DNA of 64,000 nucleotides from Methanomicrobia archaeon JdFR-19 (GCA_002010075.1 MTMG01000017.1:1-64000); one strand, 5' to 3'; shown: positions 1 through 9,537, numbered from the stretch's first letter. Notes: a model not told the origin generated them from the letters alone. Numbers and translations are program-made.

Positions 1-747
1 TCAGACACTCACATCGGACGGATTACTCCCTCTTACAACGTTGATGTCTTCAAAACAAGAATCGAGAAACTCAAACACAATCTAATCAAGGTCAAGGAAA
101 CGATAAACAGGAGCTACAAACTTCCCGTGCTGAACATCTTCTTTTTGGGAGACATAGTTGACGGAGAGAACATATACCCATCCCAACCATACAAACAAGA
201 TTTAGATGTAGATGATGCCATTGATTTAGCAGTTGAAAAGTTCTCAGACTTTCTGAATTTCATGGAAAAGAGATTCAGAGAGATCAGAATCTGGTGTGTA
301 GAGGGAAACCACGGAAGAGTAGGGAAACGCAACAGTGAGAAAACGAATTACGACAGAATCTTCTACAAACGATTAGCTGATCGTTTTCCTGTTTATTTAT
401 CAAAGAGCTGGTACAACCATGCCGAAATCATGAACCACGGTTATCTGTTGTTCCACGGTGACAGTATATACAGCTACATGAACATTCCATTTTACGGTAT
501 TGTGCAAAGGTCGATGAGACTGAAAGTGGGAGGATTGAAAGAAGATTTTGAGGTTGTGTGCATGGGACACTTCCACAACGTGGGAATGTTATACTGGAAC
601 GACATCAAGATACTGATGAACGGGACGATGCTGACTGATGATGATTTTTCTCAAAAAAGGTTGGGAATGAAGAGCTGTCCGAAGTACTGGTTCTTTGGTG
701 TCTCACCCGAGAGGGCAATCACATGGAGTTATTTGATTGATTTGTGA
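1..747 (+). CDS. Calcineurin-like metallophosphoesterase, 5'-truncated by window edge
   Basis: The reading frame is open from base 1, so the start lies outside the window; it ends in TGA at 747. The visible part has the metallophosphoesterase signatures in order: SDTHIG at the very start (the D-x-H metal site), GDIVDG, GNHGR (the GNHD/E-like site) and GHFHN near the C-terminus. This predicts a two-metal phosphoesterase or nuclease. The family is common in viruses and integrated elements of archaea, and the neighbours (ASCH and PIN-GNAT genes) fit an accessory region. The substrate cannot be told. Its last 45 bases overlap the 3' end of the opposite-strand ASCH gene. Confidence 0.85.
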   Translation, partial: SDTHIGRITPSYNVDVFKTRIEKLKHNLIKVKETINRSYKLPVLNIFFLGDIVDGENIYPSQPYKQDLDVDDAIDLAVEKFSDFLNFMEKRFREIRIWCVEGNHGRVGKRNSEKTNYDRIFYKRLADRFPVYLSKSWYNHAEIMNHGYLLFHGDSIYSYMNIPFYGIVQRSMRLKVGGLKEDFEVVCMGHFHNVGMLYWNDIKILMNGTMLTDDDFSQKRLGMKSCPKYWFFGVSPERAITWSYLIDL

Positions 748-1155
748 GATGGTTAGATATGAAAACGATTGTGGTGGATGAATTCCCATCTCTTCTAAAT
801 CGAGTGGATTTATAAGTGTAAAGTCGTTGATTTCAATCGCATAAGCAACACTGCATCCATTGAAGTATCTGAAAAACTCCTCTTTCGATATTCCACCATA
901 TCTATGGCAGACTTCCCATATAGCACTTGGAGAATCTTTTAGAATCTCTCCCAGTCTGAATTTACCCATCACCCTCTTAACTGGTGAGGAAACATAAATG
1001 TAAACATAATTCACCCTCTGTCTAAAGATTTGCCGTCTAAACTCGTACTTCTTTGTCCCGTTTCGTATCGCTTCAAAATATTGCGGTCTGATAGACATCA
1101 GAATAACTGGCTCATCTACTAAGGATTCTTCAAACACGGATAACGAAACGCTCAT
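703..1155 (-). CDS. ASCH-domain (PUA-like) protein
   Basis: A 150-residue protein. Near the N-terminus it has the ASCH signature: a beta-strand (VILMSIRP), then a helix with NGTKKYEFRR. ASCH is a PUA-like fold thought to bind RNA or modified nucleic acid; some members are nucleases or amidohydrolases. The start codon overlaps the end of the upstream PIN-GNAT-EVE gene by 26 bases, so the two are probably co-translated as a pair. The product is predicted cytoplasmic, with no membrane segment. Its exact role is unknown. A toxin-antitoxin or RNA-metabolism pair is an inference from the PIN plus ASCH pairing. Confidence 0.75.
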   Translation of the reverse strand: MSVSLSVFEESLVDEPVILMSIRPQYFEAIRNGTKKYEFRRQIFRQRVNYVYIYVSSPVKRVMGKFRLGEILKDSPSAIWEVCHRYGGISKEEFFRYFNGCSVAYAIEINDFTLINPLDLEEMGIHPPQSFSYLTISQINQITPCDCPLG

Positions 1156-2605
1156 CTACACCACCCATCTCTACTATCTCTATATAGGCATTATGATTTA
1201 TTTCGGTGATGGATCGGGGGGCATTTTTCAAAAATCCCATTTCTGTTAGCCTAGATATGTGTATCGGATTTGGTAAGTGGATATTGCTCGTGAAAAGAAT
1301 CGCTAGTGTGTCTTTATCTGTGAAATCCTGAATTTCTTTCTCAGAATACACACTTCTCGCCCCAATAAATCTCTGTAACTCTTCTGGATCTCGTGTGCGT
1401 AGGGTCTCCTCCACAACACCAATCGAAGTAATACATTTATGGTCATGTGACCTATAAAACAACAATATATCGCCTTTTTTTATTTTTTTAATATTTGAAT
1501 GTGATAAATATGCTTTCTTAATAGCATTGCCAGAAGGATTGATTGTCCAATCAGAAAGTCTCTACTGTTTACGGCCCCTATACTCTGGGAAAAGCTTTTC
1601 ATGGTACTCAGGTCGAATGGGAACCAAAAACTTTCCAACATCCTTACCGTCTCGATATGCAGGATAAATTGCAGATACACCCTTTTTTAGATCCTCCTCT
1701 TTTACACGAAAGTCTTTCAAATATACATCTTGCCCATCTGGGAGTTTGCCTTTATTCTCAAATCCGTACTCCTTCAAAAGGTGAACAAGAGCATCATCTC
1801 CCTTTGTATAATGTGTGAGATATGTCTCAAAGATACCATTTTCGATACAATATTGAAAAGCTAACTTCAAAAATAACTCTCCTAACTTAGACCCCTTTAA
1901 ATCAACCTTCAGAAGACAGATTTTGAGTCTCCTCCTATCTGGTAATGGTGGATTGGTGAGAATACCTTCTTTTTCCTCTTTTAAAACTAAGAGTGCTTTT
2001 ATACCCTCGCCCTCTGGTTGGTATACAAACCCCCTCCTCCCCTCTCTGGATTTTTCTTCGAACCATTTGTTGAAGTCTTTGTAATCTTCTCTCAAAGAGT
2101 CAAAGAACGGGTCATTTAAGTCAAGAGAACCAAGTTCTTTGTATTCAAGTAGAGTATGTTTTGGTACATTTCGACTATGGAGCTGATTGAAGTAATTAAG
2201 AGCTCTCTCGACCGAAAGTACACGATCTTCCAGACCCAGCTTTTTTGCTTTTTTGTGAATGCCTAGATCTTCTGTGATCAAGAAGTCAACCATATTTCTG
2301 TAGACAGCAAAAAGTATCGAATTGTCAACTTCTTCGTTCGGAGAAGAGCTCCCCCCGATTGACGATAAGAAATCATCTGTCGGCTCTGGGGCACTTTCAA
2401 GTTGTGGATATCCCTCCAATTTAGATAGGGTGACCCTTTTTCTCTCTTCATTCGTATCTCTTTTAATGTCTTTTATGGAGGCTGGATGGATTAGTTGTGA
2501 ATGTCCATATTCTCTTAGGATACGTAAGAGCTCTTGGAGAGGTTGCGGAAGCTCTTTAAAATCTTCTCTATATATTAGGACATTCGTATCGAAAAGCACC
2601 CTCAT
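1130..2605 (-). CDS. PIN-GNAT-PUA/EVE-like multidomain protein with in-frame TAG
   Basis: Read with TAG as sense this is 491 residues. Residues 1 to about 140 are a PIN-like nuclease domain (LFDTNVLIY at the N-terminus, ITEDLGIHKKA later). The middle, about 180-330, looks like a GNAT acetyltransferase (LLVLKEEKEG, LKICLLKVDLKGSKLGELFL). After the in-frame TAG at 1562-1564 (codon 348) the frame stays open for 143 codons with a PUA/EVE-like domain (GDILLFYRS, SIGVVEE), ending in TGA. The domain begins just before and just after the TAG without a gap, so a separate downstream gene is unlikely; the only ATG-type start there is an internal TTG at 1465. It probably acts with the overlapping ASCH gene. 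Confidence 0.75.
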
Positions 2606-2702
2606 TTTTGCAATCCTCTAATTTTTGGTAATATTTGACATTATAAAAATTTACACGATTGTGGTTCTCACATTTTTAAAGTCCATTTTCCCATACCAGA
2701 TC

Positions 2703-2966
2703 ATGATCGGAACAGCGGTATTGGGGGCTTTGATAACCATCGGAATCGCCATCGCCATCCACTATCCAAGGTACAGAAAGATGAAGAGGATGCTGAAAGA
2801 ACTGGGAGAGGCTTTTCTTGTGACTTACATGGCTCTGAAAGACGACAAAATCACAGAGGAGGAAGTACGGAGAATCGTAAGAGATAGCGAAGAAAATTTT
2901 AAATTAGATTTACCAAAAATTTATATAGTGTTTCTGCTTAGCTTTTTAGCCATAAGGACACGATAA
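2703..2966 (+). CDS. Small hypothetical membrane protein
   Basis: 87 residues if started at the ATG at 2703; an in-frame ATG at 2625 would add 26 hydrophobic residues. I prefer 2703 because the 2625 start sits almost on the divergent PIN gene's start. It has one N-terminal membrane segment (GTAVLGALITIGIAIAI), a basic charged middle, a DDKITEEEV stretch and a second hydrophobic patch at the C-terminus. That C-terminal part coincides with the AT-rich promoter of the ribosomal operon, so the true end is less certain. No family is recognised. Confidence 0.45.
   Translation: MIGTAVLGALITIGIAIAIHYPRYRKMKRMLKELGEAFLVTYMALKDDKITEEEVRRIVRDSEENFKLDLPKIYIVFLLSFLAIRTR
2918..2927 (+). promoter_or_regulatory. 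TATA box of the ribosomal protein operon
   Basis: The sequence AATTTATATA lies about 40 bases before the ATG at 2966, in a strongly AT-rich stretch. An archaeal TATA box directs initiation about 25 bases downstream, here around 2950, which would give a very short leader. It falls inside the 3' end of the small upstream gene. Confidence 0.55.
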
Positions 2967-3778
2967 TGCAGGTGGCAAAAAGTAAGCTGTCTATCCTTGT
3001 CCCATCCTCCTTTGCTCAGGAGGTTAGGGACTTAAAAATAAAGACATACAAGATAGGACAGCTTGCACGGGCATCAGCAGTATTCAGAGTGGATGAGATA
3101 GTAGTGTACAGGGACGAGGAGCTCGATGAAAGCAGGCTCATCGAGCTCGTACTGAAGTATGCAGAGACACCCCAGTACCTGCGAAAGCTCCTCTTCCCAA
3201 TGAAGAAGGAGCTAAAATATGCGGGTGTCTTGCCCCCCTTACGAACGCCACATCATCCAACAAGCTCATCCGGGGTCGGAGAAATCCGTCCCGGCGTGGT
3301 GACAAAAGTGGAGCCTGACGGAAGCGCATGGGTAGAGCTCGGGTTTGAGCGCCCAGCGTACCTTCCTGAGCCTAAAGGGGCAAAGGAAGGAGAGCGCGTG
3401 AACGTCAGGATCTTTTCGTTGACGCCCTTGGTGGTAGAGCGTGTCCAAAAAGACGAAATCCCCAAATATTGGGGATACACCGTAAGGATAGAGGGAAACC
3501 TTACCTCTACACTCAAAAAAATGAGGAAAGAAGGTATGTACATAATAGGTACTTCAAAGTATGGAGATAGTGTGAGTATGGAAAAACTTGTGTCCCTTAA
3601 GGACAGGGGAGACCTGTGTATAGTGTTCGGTTCACCAAGGAAAGGACTACTGGAAATGGTGGAGAGAAATATGTTCGACGCAGTGCTGAACACAATACCA
3701 AATCAAGGAACTGAAACAGTAAGAACTGAAGAGGCAATATTTGCAACATTAGCACTGATCAATGTGATGAGAGAGTAA
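2966..3778 (+). CDS. SPOUT-type RNA methyltransferase (DUF171/PF02598-like)
   Basis: 270 residues. Archaeal genomes commonly carry this putative RNA methyltransferase directly before L3, and the context here matches. An N-terminal Rossmann-like part (LSILVPSSF, VFRVDEIVVY) is followed by a central OB-like insertion (about residues 100-155) and a C-terminal knot region (CIVFGSPRKGLLEM, then LNTIPNQGTETVRTEEA). The last motif is the trefoil-knot SAM-binding loop expected of SPOUT enzymes. It is probably the first gene of the ribosomal operon; the 30-base gap to L3 holds a ribosome site (aaggagtgga). Confidence 0.85.
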   Translation: MQVAKSKLSILVPSSFAQEVRDLKIKTYKIGQLARASAVFRVDEIVVYRDEELDESRLIELVLKYAETPQYLRKLLFPMKKELKYAGVLPPLRTPHHPTSSSGVGEIRPGVVTKVEPDGSAWVELGFERPAYLPEPKGAKEGERVNVRIFSLTPLVVERVQKDEIPKYWGYTVRIEGNLTSTLKKMRKEGMYIIGTSKYGDSVSMEKLVSLKDRGDLCIVFGSPRKGLLEMVERNMFDAVLNTIPNQGTETVRTEEAIFATLALINVMRE

Positions 3779-3808
3779 GTGGAATAAAATAGTAAGGAGT
3801 GGAGAAAA

Positions 3809-4813
3809 ATGGGAGGTATTCATCGTCCAAGGCGAGGCTCGCTTGCGTTTAGTCCAAGAAAGAGGGCAAAAAAACAAGTTCCCACCATAAAGACTTGGCC
3901 AAAGTCCGAGGAGACAAGACTCCAAGGATTTGCAGGATACAAGGCAGGAATGACCCATGTGATTGCAGTAGATACTATTCCGGGCAGTATGACCGAAGGT
4001 ATGGAGCTGGCATTGCCGGTCACAGTGATTGAAACACCACCTTTGAGGGTGATAGGTATAAGGGGATATGAGAGAACTACGTATGGTTTGAGAGCCTTGT
4101 CTGAAATCTGGACAAATGAGATGTATGAAGAACTTTCGAGGGTTGTGAGGATACCTAAAAAACCAGGAGACATTGGCCACTTGACACGTCTGATTGAAGA
4201 GGGTAGAGTGTCTGAGCTGAGGGCTATTGTTGCCACAAGACCCTCGCTTGTAACAGGGGTTCCAAAAAAGAAACCCGAGATTATGGAAATGGGGGTTGGA
4301 GGTACAGATGTCTCGGCGAAGCTATCTTTTTTGGAACAGTTGCTTGGTAAGGATGTTTCCATAGGGGATGTGTATTCTGAGGGGCAGTTTGTAGATGTTG
4401 TCGCAGTTACAAAAGGAAAAGGAACTCAAGGTCCTGTAAAGAGATGGGGAATACAGCTTCAGAAAACAAAGCATAAGAGGTCTGGAAAACTGAGACATAT
4501 AGGGAATCTTGGACCTTGGAATCCACACCATGTTAGATGGACAGTACCACAGGCTGGTCAGATGGGTTATTTCAGAAGAACAGAGTTCAATAAGATGATA
4601 GTGAAGATAGGAGATAATGGGGAAGAAATAACTCCTGCAGGTGGATTTTTGCACTATGGAGTTGTTAGAAATAGCTATGTTCTGCTGAAGGGCAGTGTAC
4701 CGGGTCCCACCAAGAGGCTGATTAGGTTGAGAGACCCCATTAGATTGCCTGCAAAAGTCCCATCAAAACCAGAGGTTGTTTATGTTAGTTTAGAGTCAAA
4801 GCAAGGGGTGTGA
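3809..4813 (+). CDS. rpl3: Ribosomal protein L3 (uL3)
   Basis: 334 residues, the archaeal/eukaryotic long form. It starts MGGIHRPRRGSLAF and has the conserved GTQGPVKRWG and HKRSGKLRHIGNLGPW stretches that reach into the peptidyl-transferase region of the large subunit. It is one of the first proteins to bind 23S rRNA. Four bases separate it from L4 and the ATG has an aaggagtgga ribosome site. Confidence 0.97.
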   Translation: MGGIHRPRRGSLAFSPRKRAKKQVPTIKTWPKSEETRLQGFAGYKAGMTHVIAVDTIPGSMTEGMELALPVTVIETPPLRVIGIRGYERTTYGLRALSEIWTNEMYEELSRVVRIPKKPGDIGHLTRLIEEGRVSELRAIVATRPSLVTGVPKKKPEIMEMGVGGTDVSAKLSFLEQLLGKDVSIGDVYSEGQFVDVVAVTKGKGTQGPVKRWGIQLQKTKHKRSGKLRHIGNLGPWNPHHVRWTVPQAGQMGYFRRTEFNKMIVKIGDNGEEITPAGGFLHYGVVRNSYVLLKGSVPGPTKRLIRLRDPIRLPAKVPSKPEVVYVSLESKQGV

Positions 4814-4816
4814 GCG

Positions 4817-5572
4817 ATGGGCGTAAAGATAATAGATATTGGAGGAAAAGTGGTTGGAGAAATAGAGCTTCCTAAGGTATTCAGTGAAGTTTATCGTCCC
4901 GACCTCATCAAAAGAGCTGTTCTTGCATCTCAGGCGAATAGACTTCAGCCTTATGGCTCTTTTAAGTATGCAGGACTTCTGAAGTCTGCGAGATATTGGG
5001 GAACTGGCTTTGGAGTTGCACGAGTGCCAAGAATCGCAGGAGGGAGGAGAGCTGCAATAGTGCCACAGGCAAGAGGCGGAAGAAGAGCCCATCCACCCAA
5101 GCCAGAGAAGGTGCTTTCTGAGAAGATAAATAAAAAGGAGAGATTACTTGCTCTTAAATCTGCGATAGCTGCAACTGCAAACCCAGAACTTGTTTCTGCA
5201 AGGGGGCACATATTTGAGGCAGAATTGCCTGTTGTTGCTGAGGGTGTTGAGGAACTGTCTCGTACAAAAGAAGTTGTAGAGTTTCTAAAGAGTGCAGGGC
5301 TGTATGATGATGTAAAGAGAGCAAAAGATGGTATAAAGATCAGGGCTGGAAAAGGAAAGATGAGGGGAAGAAGATATAAGAAGCCGAAAAGTGTGTTGTT
5401 TGTTACATCTTCAAAATGCTCTCTCGAAAGAGCTGCAAGAAATCTCCCCGGAGTCGATGTTGTGAGATTGGCTGAAATGAGTGTAGAAGACTTGGCACCC
5501 GGAACTCATGCGGGAAGACTGACTGTGTGGTCATTGCATGCAATAGAAAGAATGCAGGAGAGGGGGTGGTAA
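4817..5572 (+). CDS. rpl4: Ribosomal protein L4 (uL4)
   Basis: 251 residues, the archaeal form without the eukaryotic C-terminal tail. RPDLIKRAV near the N-terminus and the basic internal loop ([27 protein letters not shown]) are diagnostic; the loop lines the nascent-peptide exit tunnel. The C-terminal half holds [17 protein letters not shown]. It sits between L3 and L23 as in nearly all archaea. Confidence 0.97.
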   Translation: MGVKIIDIGGKVVGEIELPKVFSEVYRPDLIKRAVLASQANRLQPYGSFKYAGLLKSARYWGTGFGVARVPRIAGGRRAAIVPQARGGRRAHPPKPEKVLSEKINKKERLLALKSAIAATANPELVSARGHIFEAELPVVAEGVEELSRTKEVVEFLKSAGLYDDVKRAKDGIKIRAGKGKMRGRRYKKPKSVLFVTSSKCSLERAARNLPGVDVVRLAEMSVEDLAPGTHAGRLTVWSLHAIERMQERGW

Positions 5573-5574
5573 AA

Positions 5575-5829
5575 ATGGCGGGCATAATACACTATCCAGT
5601 TGTGTCTGAAAAAGCCATGATGATGCTTGAGAATGAGGGAAAACTTCAGTTCATAGTCGATGTCAGAGCTACAAAGGAAGATGTTAAAAAGGAAGTTGAA
5701 AAGTTATATGGGTTTGAGGTGGCATCGGTCAATATCATGATCACACCCAAGGGAAAGAAGAAAGCAATCGTAAGCTTTGTAGAGGCTGATGCAGCACATG
5801 AAATAGCATCTAGGATAGGAATATACTGA
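5575..5829 (+). CDS. rpl23: Ribosomal protein L23 (uL23)
   Basis: 84 residues from the ATG at 5575, which has a ggggtgg ribosome site and immediately follows the L4 stop. HYPVVSEKA at the N-terminus and [20 protein letters not shown] are typical. L23 sits at the tunnel exit and docks the signal recognition particle and SecY. An in-frame upstream GTG at 5527 would extend it into L4 and is unlikely. Confidence 0.96.
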   Translation: MAGIIHYPVVSEKAMMMLENEGKLQFIVDVRATKEDVKKEVEKLYGFEVASVNIMITPKGKKKAIVSFVEADAAHEIASRIGIY

Positions 5830-5838
5830 GGTGGTTAT

Positions 5839-6549
5839 ATGGGGCACAGAATAATAGCTCAGAACCGAGGAAGAGGAGGACCGAATTATAGGGCACCTTC
5901 TCACAGATATAAAGCTGACTTAGTTCACAAGCCAGTTGGTGATGGGGAGATTGTGAAAGGTCTTGTTGTGGGTATAGAGCATGACCCAGCAAGACATGCA
6001 CCGATTGCTAAAGTGAGGTTTGAGGATGGAGATGAGAGGTACATTCTTGTACCAGAGGGTGTTGCGGTTGGGGATGAAATCGCATGTGGGGTATCTGCCG
6101 AGATAAAGCCCGGAAACACACTCCCTCTTGCTGAAATACCCGAAGGAACACCAATATGCAATGTCGAGGCAAGACCGGGTGATGGTGGAAAGTTCGCCCG
6201 CTCTTCTGGAGTCTATGCACTCTTGATAACTCATGATGTGGGAAAGACAGCGGTTCAACTCCCAAGCGGTGAGATAAAATGGTTGAATCCGAAATGTAAA
6301 GCGACCATAGGTATAGTGGCGGGTGGTGGAAGAACTGACAAGCCATTTGTTAAGGCCGGGAAGAAATATCATAAGATGAAGAACACAGCAACCAACTGGC
6401 CAAGAGTGAGGGGAGTTGCAATGAACGTCATAGACCATCCATTTGGAGGTGGAGCTAAGCAGAGGCCAGGAAGACCAAAGACAGTTGCGAGAGGAGCACC
6501 ACCAGGAAGAAAGGTTGGGTCTATAGCTGCCAAGAGGACTGGGAGGTGA
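5839..6549 (+). CDS. rpl2: Ribosomal protein L2 (uL2)
   Basis: 236 residues beginning [14 protein letters not shown]. The conserved [13 protein letters not shown] and the C-terminal [15 protein letters not shown] segment carry the histidine region close to the peptidyl-transferase centre. The length is normal for archaea. The stop overlaps the possible GTG start of S19. Confidence 0.97.
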   Translation: MGHRIIAQNRGRGGPNYRAPSHRYKADLVHKPVGDGEIVKGLVVGIEHDPARHAPIAKVRFEDGDERYILVPEGVAVGDEIACGVSAEIKPGNTLPLAEIPEGTPICNVEARPGDGGKFARSSGVYALLITHDVGKTAVQLPSGEIKWLNPKCKATIGIVAGGGRTDKPFVKAGKKYHKMKNTATNWPRVRGVAMNVIDHPFGGGAKQRPGRPKTVARGAPPGRKVGSIAAKRTGR

Positions 6550-6554
6550 GTGGA

Positions 6555-6965
6555 ATGGCAAAGAAGGCTACGAGTAAAGTTCCAAGAAGAAAAGGCGAAT
6601 TTACATACAGAGGATATACACTCGAACAACTCCTGAGTATGAGTTTAGAAGAATTTGCAAATTTACTTCCTGCAAGACAAAGACGCTCAATTTTGAGAGG
6701 TTTCCCAGAGGAGCATGAAAAACTTATTGAGAAACTCAATAAGAAAGGAAGTGCAAGGACACATTGCAGAGATGTTGTAATTCTTCCATCCATGGTCGGG
6801 AAGGTTGTTGGTGTGCATAATGGAAAGGAGTTTGTGGATGTAAAGATAACAGCTGAGATGATAGGACATTATCTCGGAGAATTTGCATTGACACGTAAGA
6901 AAGTGGTACATGGAAGTGCTGGTGTTGGAGCAACCAGATCAAGTAAATTCGTACCGTTGAAGTAA
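6555..6965 (+). CDS. rps19: Ribosomal protein S19 (uS19)
   Basis: 136 residues from the ATG at 6555; a GTG at 6546 overlapping the L2 stop would add [17 protein letters not shown] and the C-terminal [16 protein letters not shown] with [12 protein letters not shown] are typical of archaeal S19, which binds the head of 16S rRNA with S13. It is followed after seven bases by L22. Confidence 0.96.
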   Translation: MAKKATSKVPRRKGEFTYRGYTLEQLLSMSLEEFANLLPARQRRSILRGFPEEHEKLIEKLNKKGSARTHCRDVVILPSMVGKVVGVHNGKEFVDVKITAEMIGHYLGEFALTRKKVVHGSAGVGATRSSKFVPLK

Positions 6966-6972
6966 GGGGTGA

Positions 6973-7428
6973 GTGAAGGTGCCAAAAGTCGGGTATACAG
7001 TGGAATTCGAACCAGAAAAAACAGCAAAGGCAATGGCAAGAGAGGTGAGAATATCTCCGAAGCATGCGTATGAGGTTGCAAAGACTATAAAGGGTATGAA
7101 GTTGGAGGAAGCACGGAAACTGCTCGAGGATGTTGTTGATAAGAAAGTCCCCATTCCAATGAAGAGATACAAGAGAGATGTGGGTCATAGGAAAGGGATG
7201 GGTCCAGGGAGATTCCCTGTTAAATGTGCGAGTGAATTCCTTAAACTACTCAAAAATGCTGAGAGCAATGCAAAATATAAAGGACTCAATCCTGAGAAGA
7301 TGAGAATAATACATGTGTGTGCTAAGGAAGGTAGAACAATATATGGAATATTTCCGAGAGCAAGAGGGAGGGCAACCCCCAAAAGGAGGGAAAGTGTGCA
7401 TATCGAAGTTATAATCGGGGAGGTGTGA
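6973..7428 (+). CDS. rpl22: Ribosomal protein L22 (uL22)
   Basis: 151 residues with a GTG start preceded by aaggggtga. VRISPKHAYEVAKTIKGM and the tunnel-lining loop GHRKGMGPGRFPVKCA are conserved; PRARGRATPKRRESVH follows near the C-terminus. L22 shapes the narrow part of the exit tunnel with L4. Its stop overlaps the S3 start. Confidence 0.96.
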   Translation: MKVPKVGYTVEFEPEKTAKAMAREVRISPKHAYEVAKTIKGMKLEEARKLLEDVVDKKVPIPMKRYKRDVGHRKGMGPGRFPVKCASEFLKLLKNAESNAKYKGLNPEKMRIIHVCAKEGRTIYGIFPRARGRATPKRRESVHIEVIIGEV

Positions 7429-8327
7429 GCTTGGCGGTTGAGAGGAAGTTCGTGTTGGACGGTCTTGTCAAGGCACAACTCAATGAGTTTCTGGCTAAGG
7501 AGTTAGAAAGAGCAGGGTATGGCGGTATGGAAATAAAAAGAACGCCCCTTGGGACTCAGATTACAGTATATGCTGAAAGACCTGGTATGATAATAGGAAA
7601 GGGTGGCAGGACAATAAAGAGGCTAACTACTGAGATCGATAGAATGTTCAATCTTGACAATCCTCAGATTGATGTTCAGGAAGTCAAGGTTCCGGAACTA
7701 AATCCCCAGATGATGGCATCAAGACTTGCAATACTGCTTGAAAAGGGATGGTATTACAGAAAGGCAGGACACACGTTGTTGAGAAGGATAATGGAAGCGG
7801 GTGCACTTGGATGCGAGATAATAATATCTGGAAAGCTTTCAGGTCCAAGGTCCAGAACGCAAAAATTCCTTGCAGGATATATCAAGCACTCAGGTAAGCC
7901 TTCTGAAGAGCTTGTGAAGGAGGGCTATGCGGTTGCTGTCAAGAAGCTTGGTGTAATTGGGTGTAAGGTAAGGATAGTTCCACCAGATATAGAGTTCCCA
8001 GATCAGTTCAGAATAGCAGCGGAAGAGGCGAAGGCAGAGGGAGAAATGGCAGGGATTCCTCAATGGACTATAGAGGAGGTAAGTGAGGAAGATTCCACAG
8101 AGTCGATGGATTCTGAAGAGAAGTCAGAAGAAGCAGAGATAGAGGAAGTGGAGATGGACAAGTCTCAAGAGCAAGCAGTAGAAACAGAAGAGGAAACGGT
8201 AGATGAAATAGATGGATACAAACCACACCTTCCTAATGAGAAGGTGAGGATAAAGGATGGTACACTCGAACACAAACATGAAGGATATGACTATTGGCAT
8301 CCAGTTTCAAGAGTTCATAAGAGGTGA
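7425..8327 (+). CDS. rps3: Ribosomal protein S3 (uS3) with acidic C-terminal extension
   Basis: 300 residues. The N-terminal KH domain carries GMIIGKGGRTIKRL, and the S3-C domain carries GALGCEIIISGKLSGPR and IVPPDIEFPDQF. S3 sits at the mRNA entry channel. After about residue 205 there is a long tail rich in Glu, Asp and Ser, then a more basic end (KVRIKDGTLEHKHEGYDYWHP). Many archaeal S3 proteins have acidic tails, but this terminal block looks ordered rather than random. GTG start, overlapping L22 by four bases. Confidence 0.96.
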   Translation: MSLAVERKFVLDGLVKAQLNEFLAKELERAGYGGMEIKRTPLGTQITVYAERPGMIIGKGGRTIKRLTTEIDRMFNLDNPQIDVQEVKVPELNPQMMASRLAILLEKGWYYRKAGHTLLRRIMEAGALGCEIIISGKLSGPRSRTQKFLAGYIKHSGKPSEELVKEGYAVAVKKLGVIGCKVRIVPPDIEFPDQFRIAAEEAKAEGEMAGIPQWTIEEVSEEDSTESMDSEEKSEEAEIEEVEMDKSQEQAVETEEETVDEIDGYKPHLPNEKVRIKDGTLEHKHEGYDYWHPVSRVHKR

Positions 8328-8332
8328 ATAAA

Positions 8333-8530
8333 ATGGCGATACTGAGAGTCTCTGAAATGAGAGAAATGACAAATGAAGAGCTTATGGAGGAACTGTCAAA
8401 TCTCAGAAGTGAGTTGATATCTCTGAGAGCAAAACTTGCAACTGGTGGCTCGATAGACAGTCCGGGCAGAATTGCAGAGATCAGGCGTACCATCGCAAGA
8501 ATACTAACTGTGATGAGGGAAAGAGAATGA
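8333..8530 (+). CDS. rpl29: Ribosomal protein L29 (uL29)
   Basis: 65 residues from the ATG at 8333. EMREMTNEELMEELSNLRSE followed by a second helix (ISLRAKLATGG, IRRTIARILTVMRER) is the two-helix L29 hairpin at the tunnel exit. The stop overlaps the start of the RNase P gene by four bases (ATGA). Confidence 0.95.
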   Translation: MAILRVSEMREMTNEELMEELSNLRSELISLRAKLATGGSIDSPGRIAEIRRTIARILTVMRERE

Positions 8531-8796
8531 TAACACCACGAAACATAGTACATCATGAACTCATAGGATTGAAAGTTGAGGTAGTCTCGTCTACCAATCC
8601 ATATCTTGTTGGAATCAAAGGCAAGGTAGTTGACGAAACGAGAAACATGCTTGTGGTTGAGATGGACGGAGAAGAAAAGAAGGTTCCCAAGGATTGTTGC
8701 ACATTTCTCTTCGAACTGGATGATTGTTATGTGAAGGTAGAGGGGAGATTGCTGGTTGCAAGACCAGAGGACAGAATATCGAAAAAATACAGGTGA
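8527..8796 (+). CDS. rnp1: RNase P protein component 1 (Rpp29/Pop4)
   Basis: 89 residues, with an Sm-like beta barrel. [12 protein letters not shown] and [17 protein letters not shown] followed by KKVPKD are the family signature. Rpp29 pairs with Rpp21 and helps the RNase P RNA recognise substrate during tRNA 5' maturation. Its place between L29 and S17 is standard in euryarchaea. The SUI1-like translation factor often found between L29 and this gene is absent. Confidence 0.94.
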   Translation: MITPRNIVHHELIGLKVEVVSSTNPYLVGIKGKVVDETRNMLVVEMDGEEKKVPKDCCTFLFELDDCYVKVEGRLLVARPEDRISKKYR

Positions 8797-8801
8797 TCAA
8801 G

Positions 8802-9125
8802 ATGAAAGATATTGGCATTGACGTAAAACCCCCTGAAAAAGAGTGTGATGATGAGAACTGTCCTTTCCATGGGAGGTTGTCTGTGAGGGGACAGATATTT
8901 GAGGGTGTGGTTGTTTCAGATAAAATGGAGAAGACTGTGGTGGTTGAGAGAGAGTACGAGCGATTTATTAGGAAATATGAACGCTACGAGAAACGTAGGT
9001 CGAGGCTTCATGCTCACAACCCCCCGTGTGTAGATGCTAAAATCGGAGACAGGGTAGTTATAATGGAATGTAGACCACTCAGCAAAACAAAAAGTTTTGT
9101 TGTGGTTGAGGTTAAAAAGAGGTGA
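8802..9125 (+). CDS. rps17: Ribosomal protein S17 (uS17)
   Basis: 107 residues from the ATG at 8802. The archaeal N-terminal segment ([16 protein letters not shown]) precedes the OB fold with [16 protein letters not shown] and [20 protein letters not shown]. Two cysteines in the N-terminal arm are seen in other archaeal S17 proteins. It is five bases downstream of the RNase P gene. Confidence 0.95.
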   Translation: MKDIGIDVKPPEKECDDENCPFHGRLSVRGQIFEGVVVSDKMEKTVVVEREYERFIRKYERYEKRRSRLHAHNPPCVDAKIGDRVVIMECRPLSKTKSFVVVEVKKR

Positions 9126-9129
9126 GTGT

Positions 9130-9528
9130 ATGCAAGCGGTCAAGTCGAAGATCACGAAGTGCATAAACACTGGCACTTGGCTTATATGTGCGGACAACAC
9201 TGGAGCAAAGGTACTCGAGGTCATAGCAGTAAAGGGTTATAGGGGTGTTAAAAACAGAATGCCAAGAGCAGGTGTTGGAGATATGTGTGTGGTCTCTGTC
9301 AAGAAAGGAACTCCTGAGATGAGAAAGCAAGTGATGAAGGCAGTGATAATAAGACAGAGGAAGGAGTACAGAAGACCTGATGGTATAAGGATAAAATTTG
9401 AGGACAATGCAGCAGTCATAACTGATGATGACGGAGTTCCGAAAGGCTCTGAAATAAAGGGGCCTGTTGCAAGAGAGGCTGCAGAGAGATTCTCAAAGAT
9501 TGCATCATATGCAACGATGATTGTGTGA
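9130..9528 (+). CDS. rpl14: Ribosomal protein L14 (uL14)
   Basis: 132 residues from the ATG at 9130 with gaggtgagtg upstream. [19 protein letters not shown], the [13 protein letters not shown] loop and [11 protein letters not shown] are typical. L14 sits at the subunit interface and is part of the translational GTPase-facing surface. The final IASYATMIV is the usual archaeal ending. Confidence 0.96.
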   Translation: MQAVKSKITKCINTGTWLICADNTGAKVLEVIAVKGYRGVKNRMPRAGVGDMCVVSVKKGTPEMRKQVMKAVIIRQRKEYRRPDGIRIKFEDNAAVITDDDGVPKGSEIKGPVAREAAERFSKIASYATMIV

Positions 9529-9537
9529 GGTGTTCAG

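Noticed and set aside
1130-1465. An independent 111-residue gene downstream of the PIN-GNAT frame
   Set aside because: Only an internal TTG could start it, and the conserved domain begins upstream of that codon directly after the in-frame TAG.
5704-7188. Several 60-210 codon minus-strand open frames under the ribosomal operon
   Set aside because: All are complementary to ribosomal genes, lack ribosome sites and family motifs, and have the codon pattern of a shadow frame.
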